Shown piece by piece: positions 16,984 through 26,984 of a DNA stretch of 64,000 nucleotides. Position 1 is the stretch's first letter. Every line of letters starts with the position of its first letter. This stretch comes from JBMNGO01 sp050949885 (GTDB taxonomy: Bacteria > Bacillota > Syntrophomonadia > Syntrophomonadales > Syntrophomonadaceae), in assembly GCA_050949885.1 (NCBI GenBank), contig JBMNGO010000008.1, positions 62,001 through 126,000 on the forward strand, given 5' to 3'. The notes under the pieces were generated by a model, which saw only the letters and a list, made by a program, of their open reading frames with translations, made no database searches and had not been told where the DNA came from. The position numbers and the translations under genes were made by a program.

Positions 16984-17175
16984 CTAATTATTAATAACAA
17001 AGAATACTAAAGCCAGTATTCCAATAACTATAACATTAGTAATAATCCTTGTGAGTAAATTTCCTCTTGTTAACTGACTTAAATCACCTATAAGTGAACG
17101 ATTTATTGAATCAGCAAGATTAGACATCGGATGCTTTCTGTATTCTTGCATCTTACGTTTGTCTTCATTATCCAT
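16984..17175 (-). CDS. Small membrane protein, DUF6366-like
   Basis: 63 residues from ATG 17175, with TAGGAG eight bases upstream; an earlier in-frame start would run through the palindrome at 17197-17227 and is unlikely. The N-terminal third is charged (DNEDKRKMQEYRKHP). A middle motif MSNLADSINRSLIGDL resembles the NP-GNxxDxxNRxxxGxL motif of small DUF6366 proteins. Residues 40-60 form one membrane span. Function unknown. It faces the PP-loop gene tail to tail. Confidence 0.5.
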   Translation of the reverse strand: MDNEDKRKMQEYRKHPMSNLADSINRSLIGDLSQLTRGNLLTRIITNVIVIGILALVFFVINN

Positions 17176-17196
17176 AGTATAATCTCCTAATTCTAA

Positions 17197-17227
17197 GAGA
17201 ATCAAGGTACCTGTCCCCATGATTCTC
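17197..17227. repeat. Solitary REP-like palindrome
   Basis: Eight-base perfect inverted repeat GAGAATCA (17197-17204) / TGATTCTC (17220-17227) enclosing 15 bases that contain GGTACC and TGTCCCC. It has no U-run. The GGGGACAGG-type core within a palindrome resembles intergenic REP elements mobilised by Y1 (RAYT) transposases. It lies between the SGNH hydrolase gene and the small membrane protein; only one copy was seen here. Confidence 0.5.
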
Positions 17228-17234
17228 ATTTATC

Positions 17235-17786
17235 TTAGAGATCAAAAACCTTCAAATCTATGACCTGGCACATGGCCTGGTAGCCGGCAAGATCGGGGTG
17301 CCCGCCATCGTCCAGGAGCAATTCCAGCTTTATCTTCCCGTTTTCATCGGAGAAGACACTGGCAAAGTCGATAATATCAAGACCCTTTTGCTGGGCCAGG
17401 TCCTTTATCCAATCTCTCAGCCGCACCAGGAGTTTTTCTATATATGGGTCATCAACGGCGGTGGGCACGCCCAGAATCGTGCGAATATTCTGGGCTTGTG
17501 CCATCTCTACCATTTTATTTATATTCCAGGTAATCCGGTCAAAAGACTCACCTACAAAAACATCGTTTATTCCGCCCATGATCACTACATGGGTGGGATG
17601 GTGCCTGAGGACATCTCTTTCCATGCGCCTTAACATATCTGAAGTAGTATTGCCGTTGATGCCTTCATTAATTACCTCCCCCGGCAAAACCTGGTTAAGG
17701 TATTCCACCCATGAGTATTGAGGGCCAAAAGGAAATCCATAGGTTATACTATCACCCAGACAAACGATCTTTTGCATTTTTTGCAC
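17235..17786 (-). CDS. SGNH/GDSL-family hydrolase
   Basis: 183 residues if started at GTG 17786, placed just after GGGAGAGA; ATG 17801 (188 residues) or ATG 17777 are also possible. Numbering the 188-residue form, the four SGNH blocks are present: GDS (S18), NEGINGN (about 45-51), GGIND (N79) and DDGGHPD (D165, H168). No signal peptide, so probably cytoplasmic. Family members are esterases, thioesterases or acetylhydrolases; substrate unknown. It begins about 40 bases after the UPF0182 gene ends and probably shares its transcript. Confidence 0.85.
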   Translation of the reverse strand: MQKMQKIVCLGDSITYGFPFGPQYSWVEYLNQVLPGEVINEGINGNTTSDMLRRMERDVLRHHPTHVVIMGGINDVFVGESFDRITWNINKMVEMAQAQNIRTILGVPTAVDDPYIEKLLVRLRDWIKDLAQQKGLDIIDFASVFSDENGKIKLELLLDDGGHPDLAGYQAMCQVIDLKVFDL

Positions 17787-17826
17787 GTTTCTCTCTCCCA
17801 TATAAACCTAAGCAGATTACATTTCC

Positions 17827-20586
17827 TTATAGCTGCGATACAGCTGCTTCCATGCGCTTTATTATTTCATTCAAGCGGTTAATGCTCTGCCCATATCCTG
17901 CCCAATCGCCTTCCCGCAGCCTTTCATTAGCCTGGTCGTAATACTGCCGGGCCTGTCTGGCAAGGTCCTGAATGGTATCTGCTGTTTCCTGGGGCGCTCC
18001 TGGTTCTTGGTCATCCCCAGGAGTTGCAGGAGGTTTGGTAGTTCCCTTACCGAACAGTTGGGTAAGGGCTTCTTCCAGCGTAGGTTCCATAACCACACGG
18101 TTGCCAAATCCCGCAATTACGCGTTTTAGTTCGGGCAGCTTGCTATTGCTGGCTTGCAGGTACAAGGGTTCAATGTATAATATGGAATTGCTCATGGGAA
18201 TAACCAATAGATTACCCCGGTACACGCTTGAACCCTGCTGGCTCCAGAGACTTAACTGCTGGGAAATATACGTATCCTGGTCAATCCTCGACTCAATCTG
18301 CTGCGGACCATAAATAGTCTCCTGTTTGGGGAAATTATAAATCAGCATTTTCCCATAGTTCTCCCCATCCATGCGGGCACACATCCAAGCTACCATGTTA
18401 GGCCGATTTTTTGGGGTAAAGGGGAGCATCAAAATATATTCCTCTTTTTCTTCCCCGGGCAGGCGCATAATAATGTAGTAGGGTTCCATATTTTGCTGTT
18501 TGTCATCAACTATTTCAGTAGGAATCAGCCATGGGTCCTCTTTATTGTAAAAAACATTGGGATCAGTCATGTGAAAAATGCTGAACATGCCTGCCTGAAT
18601 AGAAAACAAATCAACCGGATATCTTATATGGGCTTTAAGCCCGGCTGGCATCTGGTCCAGGGGCAGAAAAACTCCCGGGAAAATCTTACTAAAAGTATTG
18701 ATTATTGGATCTGACTCATCGGCCACATAAAACTTCATTTCACCAGTATAGGCATCACACGTAATTTTTACTGAATTACGCAGATAATTGTTGCCCTGCC
18801 GGTCAAATGGTTCCGAATAGGGGTACTTATTGCTGTAGGTATAAGCATCAATCATCCAAAACAGCTTGCCGGAATCATCGATGACAATATAAGGATCTCT
18901 GTCAAAAATGAGATATGGAGCTATTTTGCTGATTCTTCCCTCAATGTTTCGGTTCATCAATAACTGGCTTTGATTAGTAATATCAGATGACAAAAGCATT
19001 TTATAATCCTTCAATTCCCAGGCAAAAAGCAATCGTTTCATAAGAGAGTCAAGTTTAATGCCGTGCTGACCCTGGTAAGTGGAATAGGCGTTTTGCGTAC
19101 CCAGAGGATAATCAAATTCCTGCTGCTCGGTATTGACCAAAACATAGGAACTGGGAACCTCCCCAAAGTAGATCTCTGGCCGCTCCAATTTAAGATCAGT
19201 ATTAGTTTCAGGGGGTATATCTTTAATAAAGAACTGGGGGAAGCCCTCTTCTGCCACTTCAGTGACCGGACTGACCAGTACCCCGTAACCATGGGTGTAC
19301 ATTAGTTTCTGGTTTATCCAAGTTTGAGCCGTTTCCTGCAGCCCCCGCTGATCCAGCTCCCGGGCAGAAATCATTACCTGCCGGTATGCTCCATCAACTA
19401 TATAGCGATCAACATCCACATCATTGAAAACATAGTAACTTCTAAGGGCCTGTAGATTTTGGTAAGTAGTCTGCAAGGGCTGCCAATCCCACAACCGGAT
19501 ATTGTTGACAGTAATCTGGTTTTCTTCACTGTAGATATCTAAGTCATAGTCTATCCGGAATTCCAGTTCCTCTGCCCTATCAAGCCCATAGGCCATCCTG
19601 GTGTATTGGATGGCTTTCTCGATATAAGGCTTTTCCTTATTATATTCATTGGGCTGAACCACCAGTTTTTGAATTACTGCAGGGTAAACAGAACCCAGTA
19701 TAATCGCTAACGCAATCCAGGCTCCAACGCTCAATACTATCCAGTTTAAGCGCCTGATAAAAATGTTGGCAATAATAACTGCAGCAGTAATGAGCGAAAT
19801 AACCATTAATACCTTATAAGAAAGCAGCCGAGCCACAACGTCTGAATAACTAGCACCGTAAATTACTCCGCCAGGAGAAATTAAGAGGTCATAGGAGGCC
19901 AACCGGTAACCCCATGACTTTAATGCGAAAATAGCGGCTACAATAACTGCTATATGACATTTGGCAAAGGAAAATTGTTTCCAGTTGCCAAAAATAATAT
20001 CCGTAGAGGCTTTGGCAATATAGATGGTCCCAACTGCTACTAGAAGAAGGACTAAAGCAGTCATAAAAGTGTTGTAAAGAAACTGATAAAAGGTCAGGTT
20101 AAAGAAATAAAAGCTAATATCTTTGTTAAACAAGGGATCGGTAATACCTGTGGAGACGCTGTTTAAGTACTGCTGCACCACCAGCCACTGATCCGCTGCA
20201 ATGGAACTGACCATAAAGGCTCCGAGTAAACTGATCCCAAGGAAAATCCAGTTGGAAAAAGGCCCTTTTAATAATCCTTTCCAGGGAGATCTTTCAGTAT
20301 TAAGGTAAATAATTTCCCTGCCGTCATCAGTTTCCCTGGGGCGTTCACTATCCGGGCCGTCGCTTTTTCTGGTTAACTGCAGGTTGATGAAGAAGAGGAG
20401 GAAGGTTAAAACCAAAGCAATAATATACAGTAAAACCTTGTTCAAAAGGATAATAGAAAAAACATTACCGAAATTTACTGAATCAAACCACAGATAGTCA
20501 GTATACAGCCTGCTGAATAGTGCAAAGAGTCCCAGCAGAGCAAAGATCAATGCCCATTTAATAGTGCTCGAAATTCCCTTATCCAT
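17827..20586 (-). CDS. UPF0182 family large membrane protein
   Basis: 919 residues from ATG 20586, preceded by AGGAGG at ideal spacing. About seven membrane spans fall in the first 330 residues, followed by a large extracytoplasmic domain with YNKEKPYIEKAIQYTRMAYGL, QTWINQKLMYTHGYGVLVSPV and IEPLYLQ, the conserved features of UPF0182 (PF03699). A Pro/Asp/Glu-rich linker (PPATPGDDQEPGAP) and a short helical tail close the protein. Function unknown. It follows an ABC-class ATPase gene by 130 bases. Confidence 0.92.
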   Translation of the reverse strand: MDKGISSTIKWALIFALLGLFALFSRLYTDYLWFDSVNFGNVFSIILLNKVLLYIIALVLTFLLFFINLQLTRKSDGPDSERPRETDDGREIIYLNTERSPWKGLLKGPFSNWIFLGISLLGAFMVSSIAADQWLVVQQYLNSVSTGITDPLFNKDISFYFFNLTFYQFLYNTFMTALVLLLVAVGTIYIAKASTDIIFGNWKQFSFAKCHIAVIVAAIFALKSWGYRLASYDLLISPGGVIYGASYSDVVARLLSYKVLMVISLITAAVIIANIFIRRLNWIVLSVGAWIALAIILGSVYPAVIQKLVVQPNEYNKEKPYIEKAIQYTRMAYGLDRAEELEFRIDYDLDIYSEENQITVNNIRLWDWQPLQTTYQNLQALRSYYVFNDVDVDRYIVDGAYRQVMISARELDQRGLQETAQTWINQKLMYTHGYGVLVSPVTEVAEEGFPQFFIKDIPPETNTDLKLERPEIYFGEVPSSYVLVNTEQQEFDYPLGTQNAYSTYQGQHGIKLDSLMKRLLFAWELKDYKMLLSSDITNQSQLLMNRNIEGRISKIAPYLIFDRDPYIVIDDSGKLFWMIDAYTYSNKYPYSEPFDRQGNNYLRNSVKITCDAYTGEMKFYVADESDPIINTFSKIFPGVFLPLDQMPAGLKAHIRYPVDLFSIQAGMFSIFHMTDPNVFYNKEDPWLIPTEIVDDKQQNMEPYYIIMRLPGEEKEEYILMLPFTPKNRPNMVAWMCARMDGENYGKMLIYNFPKQETIYGPQQIESRIDQDTYISQQLSLWSQQGSSVYRGNLLVIPMSNSILYIEPLYLQASNSKLPELKRVIAGFGNRVVMEPTLEEALTQLFGKGTTKPPATPGDDQEPGAPQETADTIQDLARQARQYYDQANERLREGDWAGYGQSINRLNEIIKRMEAAVSQL

Positions 20587-20714
20587 TGCAACCTCCTTTA
20601 ATACTAACTGAATAAAAGAACGAAATAGGTTGTTTAACTGATTAACCACCGAGGCCGTAGTTGCCGGCTTCAAGGTCAATTATACCAGATTTTCCAGCCA
20701 CGCACCTCTTATTC

Positions 20715-22412
20715 TTAATTTTGCTCAATTTTTATAGATCTTAGACGGTTTAGGCAGGCAGCTATCTCATATTTTCTGGGTAATGCCAAATCCCCGGGAT
20801 GTTGCCCGGCAGGAAAAGGAGATATATTATCCAGATCCTCCTCCATTGCCTGGTGTAATTTTGCTGCCAAATCGGTTAAGCTGCAGTCATCTCGGACATT
20901 TTTGGCCATATAGCGTAGGGCTTCAGCTATAGCACGGGTCTGGCTGCTGTCAATCAGCTGTTCGACCGCGCTCAAGTCAATATTTTCCCTGCCCCAGGCG
21001 ACCTGATAAATGCCCCGGGCTGCAATTTTCTGCCCGTCCAGCCCTCTAAAAAAGCCGTTTTTCACCATCCGGTTACGGGGCACGAAGGCTTCATCCGATT
21101 CCGGGATTCTGGTACTAGTTAGTTTTCTGGCAATTTCCCGGGCCTTGTCCGTTACATCCACAACTTTATATGCATCAAGCATTATTACCCGATCAGCCAC
21201 ATCAAGATAATCACCTGCCCCGCCGATAACCAGAATACAGGAGATACCATGGTTTTGCCACAAGGGTTTAATTCTGTCAATAAACGGTTTGATCGGTTCT
21301 TTGTCCCTGGCTACCAGCCTCTGCATCCGGGCATCTCTGATCATAAAATTGGTAGCGCTGGTGTCCTCGTCAATTAACAAGAGAGTTGCTCCACATTGCA
21401 GTGCTTCTACGGTATTAGCTGCTTGAGAAGTGCTTCCACTGGCATTGGGACTGGAAAAGGACCTGGTATCCAAACCAAAGGGTAAGTTGTCAATAAAATA
21501 TTTTATGTCAACTCCTTTAATGCTCCGGCCATCCTCAGCCCGGATTTTAACTGCATCTTTTACGGTTACAACCCATTCCCGCCCGTCTCCTCCAATATGG
21601 TTATATACTCCCCTTTCAATAGCCCGTAATAAAGTGGTTTTACCGTGATACCCTCCCCCTACCACCAGGGTAATTCCGCTAGGGATGCCCATCCCGGTAA
21701 TTATGGAGTGATTAAGGGTTTTTAACTCAACCTGCATTTCCGGGGGACTCTTAAAAGGTATAGCCTGGTCTGCGGGCAGGGGGAGGTCACTATCCCCGCT
21801 GAGCCGAGGCAGAATGGAGCCATCAGCAATAAAGGCAACTAATCCCAGATCATTTAGTTGATCTCGTATAAATTCCTGGTCTTCGTACAGAAAAACGTGC
21901 TCTTCCATTTCTTTGATTCGATCAGGGGAAAAGAACAGGGCATGTCTTATTACACGGGGTAACTGTTCACCAAAAATCCTGGCCGTCTCCCGCCCTTGGA
22001 TGCGGCGGCCCTGGGCCGGCAAGCCTATCTCCATTCTAGCTTCAATGAAGTCCGCGGCTATTTTTACTGCTGATCTTTTTAGTACCTGTTGTCTTCCTGC
22101 ATCGATGCGAATTAGGCCGCTTTTTCCTGTGACCTGCGGCCTTTTCTCTATTTCCCGCCCTACATAACGGGCTAAGAGATCGGCCAGGGCCACACCACGC
22201 ACTCCTTTTTCCAAATAATCAGGAAAGCCCGCGTTTTCCTTGGCAACACGGGCTCTAATTTTGCTGGGCGGGGCAAAAGGATCGGCTTGCACATGATCTA
22301 TAAAAAGGGTGAAGTCCCCCATTTCATACACACCGGTGATGTCTTTATAGGCTTTATAGCCTGCTCCATCCATTTTATTAAGTTTATGCACCAGTTCCTG
22401 TCGTGTTTTCAT
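20715..22412 (-). CDS. Predicted ATPase of the ABC class (PF09818)
   Basis: 565 residues, the usual family length. The N-terminus (YKDITGVYEMGDFTLFIDHVQADPFAPPSKIRARV) is the family hallmark. A Walker A-like GGGYHGKTTLL lies near residue 255 and TLLLIDEDTSATNFMIRD (Walker B) near 350. There is no membrane domain, so it is not a transporter half. Family function is unestablished; an RNA-related role has been proposed. It starts about 70 bases after ddl ends. Confidence 0.9.
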   Translation of the reverse strand: MKTRQELVHKLNKMDGAGYKAYKDITGVYEMGDFTLFIDHVQADPFAPPSKIRARVAKENAGFPDYLEKGVRGVALADLLARYVGREIEKRPQVTGKSGLIRIDAGRQQVLKRSAVKIAADFIEARMEIGLPAQGRRIQGRETARIFGEQLPRVIRHALFFSPDRIKEMEEHVFLYEDQEFIRDQLNDLGLVAFIADGSILPRLSGDSDLPLPADQAIPFKSPPEMQVELKTLNHSIITGMGIPSGITLVVGGGYHGKTTLLRAIERGVYNHIGGDGREWVVTVKDAVKIRAEDGRSIKGVDIKYFIDNLPFGLDTRSFSSPNASGSTSQAANTVEALQCGATLLLIDEDTSATNFMIRDARMQRLVARDKEPIKPFIDRIKPLWQNHGISCILVIGGAGDYLDVADRVIMLDAYKVVDVTDKAREIARKLTSTRIPESDEAFVPRNRMVKNGFFRGLDGQKIAARGIYQVAWGRENIDLSAVEQLIDSSQTRAIAEALRYMAKNVRDDCSLTDLAAKLHQAMEEDLDNISPFPAGQHPGDLALPRKYEIAACLNRLRSIKIEQN

Positions 22413-22481
22413 TTATTTCCTCCCTGGGACCAGTTGCCTCCCTGTTATTTTAAATAAATACCCAGGAACCTATGGCAGTAT

Positions 22482-23414
22482 TTATTTGCTCATAGCCAGT
22501 TTCACCATCTGATCAACCAGTTGTTCAAAGCTGATTCCCGCAGCTCTGGCAGCGTCCGGCACCAGGCTCATTTCAGTTAAACCCGGAATAGTATTAACCT
22601 CTAATACATAGGGATGGCCCTCTTTATCAACCATAAAGTCAATACGGGCTACACCACGGCAATCTAAAGCCTTAAAAGCCTTTATACTGATATCTTTTAC
22701 TTCTTGGCTTACTTCGTCGCTTATTCTGGCGGGAATAATATGCTGGCACATTCCCGGGGTATATTTGGATTCATAATCATAAAACTCATTTTCCGAGGTT
22801 ATTTCGATAATGGGAAGGCAAGCAGGTGATTCATTGCCAAGGACCGATACCGTTAATTGGATGCCATCAATGAATTTTTCCACAATTACTTCATTGCTGA
22901 AAGCAAATGCGTTTTTCATAGCTGCAATAATCTCGTTTTCTTGTTTTACTATGTAGGTACCAATACTGGACCCCTGGGTGGCAGCTTTAATTACTACCGG
23001 GAGACCAAAACGGGCTACCACCATCTCACTTAGACCAGGCGCGGCTGCCGAAAACTCTTTTTCCTTTATGGTAATGAAGTCCGCTGTGGGAATTCCTTCA
23101 TACATAAATATTTTTTTAGCCAGCCCTTTGTGCATACAGATAGCACTGGCAGCCACCCCCGAATTAGTATAAGGTATTCCCAATAATTCCAAATAACCTT
23201 GAATTGTGCCATCCTCTCCTGGTTGGCCATGCAATGCGATAAAGACCACATCAGGATTTATTTCCTTGATTTTATCAATGTTATCGCGGTTTAAATCCAG
23301 AGTTCCTACCTCATAACCCGCCTTGATCAAACCCTGTACAACAGCATGACCGCTCCTAAGAGAGACTTCTCTTTCCTCCGACACTCCTCCCATTAATACC
23401 AACACTCTGGTCAT
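22482..23414 (-). CDS. ddl: D-alanine--D-alanine ligase
   Basis: 310 residues, the short Ddl form. GGVSEEREVSLRSG (9-22), the ATP-grasp loop KAATQGSSIGTYIV, EKFIDGIQLTVSVLG and YVLEVNTIPGLTEMSLVPDAA (the N of VNTIPG binds metal; the SL segment closes on substrate) are all intact. It makes the D-Ala-D-Ala end of peptidoglycan precursors in the cytoplasm. It lies 102 bases after lysC, apparently apart from other wall genes. Confidence 0.95.
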   Translation of the reverse strand: MTRVLVLMGGVSEEREVSLRSGHAVVQGLIKAGYEVGTLDLNRDNIDKIKEINPDVVFIALHGQPGEDGTIQGYLELLGIPYTNSGVAASAICMHKGLAKKIFMYEGIPTADFITIKEKEFSAAAPGLSEMVVARFGLPVVIKAATQGSSIGTYIVKQENEIIAAMKNAFAFSNEVIVEKFIDGIQLTVSVLGNESPACLPIIEITSENEFYDYESKYTPGMCQHIIPARISDEVSQEVKDISIKAFKALDCRGVARIDFMVDKEGHPYVLEVNTIPGLTEMSLVPDAARAAGISFEQLVDQMVKLAMSK

Positions 23415-23516
23415 ATTTTACCCACCTCAAAATTTTTTCTATAGGATTTCCCTTTACTCTATTCATTTAGTATATACTTGGTGCATAAAAGGCTTAATCC
23501 TTATTGACGGATCATA

Positions 23517-24737
23517 TTAATCCGCTTTATCCAGCTCAAATTTTTTATGTAGAGCCATAACCGCTTTTTCTATCATTTTATCTTCGATAATGCAGGAAAC
23601 CCTAATTTCTGAAGTGCTAATCATTTGGATATTAATACCCTCGTCAGCCAAAGCCTCAAACATGGCTGCCACCACCCCGATATTGCTCTGCATGCCTGCC
23701 CCTACAATAGAGACCTTAGCTACATCTGCTCCATAGGACATTCCGGAAGCCGATATTTTTTGCACCAGATCCTCAACGACCGGCAGAACTCTTTCTATAT
23801 CGTTTTTTTCAACGGTAAAAGCAATATCGTTTCGATTATCCCTCATGGCACTCTGGATAACCATATCCACATTAATTTTATTCTTGGCCAATTCACCGAA
23901 AAGCAATTTGGCCACTCCTGGCCTGTCGGGGACATCAAACAAGGCAATTTTCGCACAGTTTAGATCATGGGTTATTCCAATAACAGGTCTCTGATTCTCC
24001 ATTTTAGCTACCTCCGTAATAATTGTTCCTGGATCAAAGGTAAAGCTGCTTCTGACCTCCACATCCACGTTATAAAGCATGGCCAATTCAGCCGCTCGGG
24101 GCTGCAGAACTGCTGCCCCCAATGTGGCCAGTTCCAGCATTTCTTCATATGATATCTGCGAGAGTTTCCGCGCCTCCTTGACGATACGCGGATCAGCCGT
24201 GAATACTCCCGCCACATCAGTAAATATTATACATTTTTCTGCTTCCAGGGCTGCTGCTAAAGCCACCGCCGTGGTATCCGATCCCCCGCGCCCCAGGGTA
24301 GTAATATCATTATCAGCGGTAATGCCCTGAAAACCGGCAATAACCACAATTTTTCCTTGGTCCAGTTCCGTTTTGATTCTTTCGGTTTCAATTTTCTTTA
24401 TTTTAGCGCGGAAAAAGGTGGAATCGCTCCTTATGCCCGCCTGCCAGCCGGTAAGAGAAACTGCCTTGCATCCCATACCATTGAGAGTAATGGCCAAAAG
24501 AGCAGCAGATTGCTGTTCCCCGGTAGCCAGGAGCATATCCAGTTCCCGTTCAGGTACCCGCTTGCTGGCAGAACGTGCCAAGGCAATGAGTTCATCGGTA
24601 GTATCGCCCATGGCTGAAACCACTACAACCATACTATTACCTTCTGCACACATCTTTTTGCACCTTAGGGCAACTTTTCTTATTCTTTCAATCGAGGCTA
24701 CTGAACTGCCTCCAAATTTAGATACTATTAGTGCCAA
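23517..24737 (-). CDS. lysC: Aspartate kinase
   Basis: 406 residues. KFGGSSVA at 7-14 binds ATP and aspartate, GFQGIT and GRGGSDTTAVALAA complete the kinase domain, and two tandem ACT domains from about residue 260 (ITHDLNCAKIALFDVPDRPG; VSIVGAGMQSNIGVVAAMFEAL) give feedback control by lysine and/or threonine. It follows thrB by 33 bases as the last gene of hom-thrB-lysC. No lysine riboswitch or T-box is present ahead of it, so control is likely allosteric or at the operon start. Confidence 0.96.
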   Translation of the reverse strand: MALIVSKFGGSSVASIERIRKVALRCKKMCAEGNSMVVVVSAMGDTTDELIALARSASKRVPERELDMLLATGEQQSAALLAITLNGMGCKAVSLTGWQAGIRSDSTFFRAKIKKIETERIKTELDQGKIVVIAGFQGITADNDITTLGRGGSDTTAVALAAALEAEKCIIFTDVAGVFTADPRIVKEARKLSQISYEEMLELATLGAAVLQPRAAELAMLYNVDVEVRSSFTFDPGTIITEVAKMENQRPVIGITHDLNCAKIALFDVPDRPGVAKLLFGELAKNKINVDMVIQSAMRDNRNDIAFTVEKNDIERVLPVVEDLVQKISASGMSYGADVAKVSIVGAGMQSNIGVVAAMFEALADEGINIQMISTSEIRVSCIIEDKMIEKAVMALHKKFELDKAD

Positions 24738-24770
24738 AATATCATCTCCTTGATAACTTCAAATTTTATC

Positions 24771-25667
24771 CTAAATGAAAGCAACTCCTTCTAGACTGGG
24801 CTGCAGGTGCAAGATGCGGCATTTAATACCATGGTTGTTGAATGCTGCAGCCATGGCCCTGCCGATTGCATCTTGGTTGCTGACAGTAAAGGCAATAACT
24901 GAAGGGCCCGCACCACTTAGAGCCACACCTAGGGCTCCGGCCTTTATTGCTTCATCCACAACCTTGTCAAAGCCGGGAATCAATCCCTTGCGTGCCGGCT
25001 GGTAAATAAAATCTTCCATGGCTGTATTAATACTATGCAAGTCATTGTGAAACATTCCGGCCAAAAGAAAACAGGCCCGCTGCAGGTTTTTTTTCACGTA
25101 GGCCAGGTCCGTCTTGGGGGGTAGAACTGAGCGTGATTTTTCCGTGGATAAGGTAAAATCAGGAACTGCTACAACAGCTGTTAATCCACCAGGTACCGGC
25201 ACCTTATGGTATAAAATCCCTTGTTCTGTTTCCAGAACGGTGGTCAAACCGCCAATAATTGCGGGAACAATATTGTCTGCATGGCCCTCCAAATCTACTG
25301 CCAACTTGATAAGCTGATCTACCGTAAAAGGGTTGTTAAGCAATTCATTGCCCAAAAAGACTCCGGCAGCAATTGCTGCTGCACTGCTGCCCAGACCTCT
25401 CTTAATGGGTATGGCATTTTGGATAGTCATGCGTAAATATGGGGGATTTAGGCCCACCTGAGCATATACATAGTCTATGGCCTTTTTTATTAAGTTGTTA
25501 TCAGTTTCTTCCTCGACCAGTTCCTCCCCGTCCCCGCAGAAGATAATCCTGGTGCCATTGGGAGAAGTCTCGACTGCCACCTGAAGGAATAACTGCAGAG
25601 CAATTCCCAGAGTGTCAAATCCTGGTCCCAAATTGGCACTAGTTGCCGGAACCCGAACTGTAATCAT
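24771..25667 (-). CDS. thrB: Homoserine kinase
   Basis: 298 residues of the GHMP kinase superfamily. VPATSANLGPGFDTLG (6-21) is the N-terminal signature, PIKRGLGSSAAAIAAG the ATP-binding loop and GALGVALSGAGPSVIAF the third motif. It phosphorylates L-homoserine on the route to threonine. It starts 15 bases after hom and 33 bases before lysC, so the three are one operon. No threonine synthase gene is in the window. Confidence 0.95.
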   Translation of the reverse strand: MITVRVPATSANLGPGFDTLGIALQLFLQVAVETSPNGTRIIFCGDGEELVEEETDNNLIKKAIDYVYAQVGLNPPYLRMTIQNAIPIKRGLGSSAAAIAAGVFLGNELLNNPFTVDQLIKLAVDLEGHADNIVPAIIGGLTTVLETEQGILYHKVPVPGGLTAVVAVPDFTLSTEKSRSVLPPKTDLAYVKKNLQRACFLLAGMFHNDLHSINTAMEDFIYQPARKGLIPGFDKVVDEAIKAGALGVALSGAGPSVIAFTVSNQDAIGRAMAAAFNNHGIKCRILHLQPSLEGVAFI

Positions 25668-25682
25668 AATACCTCCGCATTT

Positions 25683-26969
25683 TTATCTATTTATCCCTTC
25701 CAGCCGTACCACATTGTTTATTTCGCCCACGAAACTCATGCCTTTTAAGACTGTAAGGGCATCTTTTAAGTTTTGTTCCATCACTTCATGGGTTATTAAG
25801 ATTAATTGGGCCTGATCGCCCCTGGCCTTTTGCAGTACAGTAGCGATACTGACGTTGTTGTTGCCAAATACTCCGGCAATTCCGGCTAATACCCCCGGGC
25901 GGTCAGTAACCGTCATCCTAATATAAAACTGTGCCTTTAGGCTATTTATGTCAACAACTTCTTTTTTTTCAAAACAGGTGCATCCAATGCGGGCATTCAT
26001 GTTTTGACTGATACTGCGCCCTATTTCAATGAGATCTCCAACCACCGCACTGGCAGTGGGGAGCTGTCCAGCACCTCGTCCGTAATGCATAATTTCTCCC
26101 ACAGCGTTTCCTTTGATAAACACAGCATTAAACACATCCTTAACCGCTGCTAAGGGATGCTCACGGGGGATAAAAGCGGGGTGCACCCTTACCTCTATCT
26201 GTCCCCGGCTGTTTTCTTTGGCAATGGCCAGCAGTTTTACCACCAGCCCCAACTCCCCTGCATATTGGATATCAGTAGGGGTAATGCCGGTTATGCCTTC
26301 CACATAAACATCATCCAGGGTGACTCTGCTGTTAAAAGCTATGGAAGCCAAAATGGCTATTTTGCGGGCTGCATCCAGACCGCAAACATCAGCCGACGGG
26401 TCTGCTTCTGCATACCCCAGTCGCTGTGCTTCAGCCAGCACTTCTTCAAAACTGCGCCCTTCGTGGGTCATTTTAGTCAGAATATAGTTGGTGGTTCCAT
26501 TGAGTATACCTATAACTTCTTCGATCCTGTTACCGGCCAAGGACTGTTTTAGCGGGAAAATAACCGGTATTCCCCCTCCTACGCTGGCTTCAAAATAAAA
26601 ATCAACTTTATGGTCCGCAGCAGTTGCAAATAATTCTTCTCCTTTTTCGGCAATCAGATCCTTGTTGGCTGTCACAATGTGCTTGCCCTTTTTCATTGAC
26701 TGGATAATGAAGGAATACGCCGGTTCGATTCCACCTATAACTTCAACCACGATATCGATTTCCTCATCATTGATAATATCTTCAATATTCTGGGTAACCA
26801 TACTAGGATGAATCCCCAGGTCCAGACATTTTTTCGTATCTTTCTCCAGAATGCGTTTAATTCTCAGTTCATCACCTGTCCTCTTGGTTATGATTTCTCT
26901 GTTGATGTCAAGGAGCTTGACTACTCCAGATCCTACTGTTCCACAACCAAGCAATCCAATGTTTAGCAT
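25683..26969 (-). CDS. hom: Homoserine dehydrogenase
   Basis: 428 residues. GCGTVGSGVV (9-18) binds NAD(P), GTTNYILTKM and the EADPSADVCGLDAARKIAILA active-site region are intact, and a C-terminal ACT domain starts near residue 350 (RMTVTDRPGVLAGIAGVFG), the regulated long form. It reduces aspartate semialdehyde to homoserine, the branch point for threonine and methionine. It follows the ACT-protein gene by 15 bases. Confidence 0.96.
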   Translation of the reverse strand: MLNIGLLGCGTVGSGVVKLLDINREIITKRTGDELRIKRILEKDTKKCLDLGIHPSMVTQNIEDIINDEEIDIVVEVIGGIEPAYSFIIQSMKKGKHIVTANKDLIAEKGEELFATAADHKVDFYFEASVGGGIPVIFPLKQSLAGNRIEEVIGILNGTTNYILTKMTHEGRSFEEVLAEAQRLGYAEADPSADVCGLDAARKIAILASIAFNSRVTLDDVYVEGITGITPTDIQYAGELGLVVKLLAIAKENSRGQIEVRVHPAFIPREHPLAAVKDVFNAVFIKGNAVGEIMHYGRGAGQLPTASAVVGDLIEIGRSISQNMNARIGCTCFEKKEVVDINSLKAQFYIRMTVTDRPGVLAGIAGVFGNNNVSIATVLQKARGDQAQLILITHEVMEQNLKDALTVLKGMSFVGEINNVVRLEGINR

Positions 26970-26984
26970 TTTTTCTCCTCCTGT

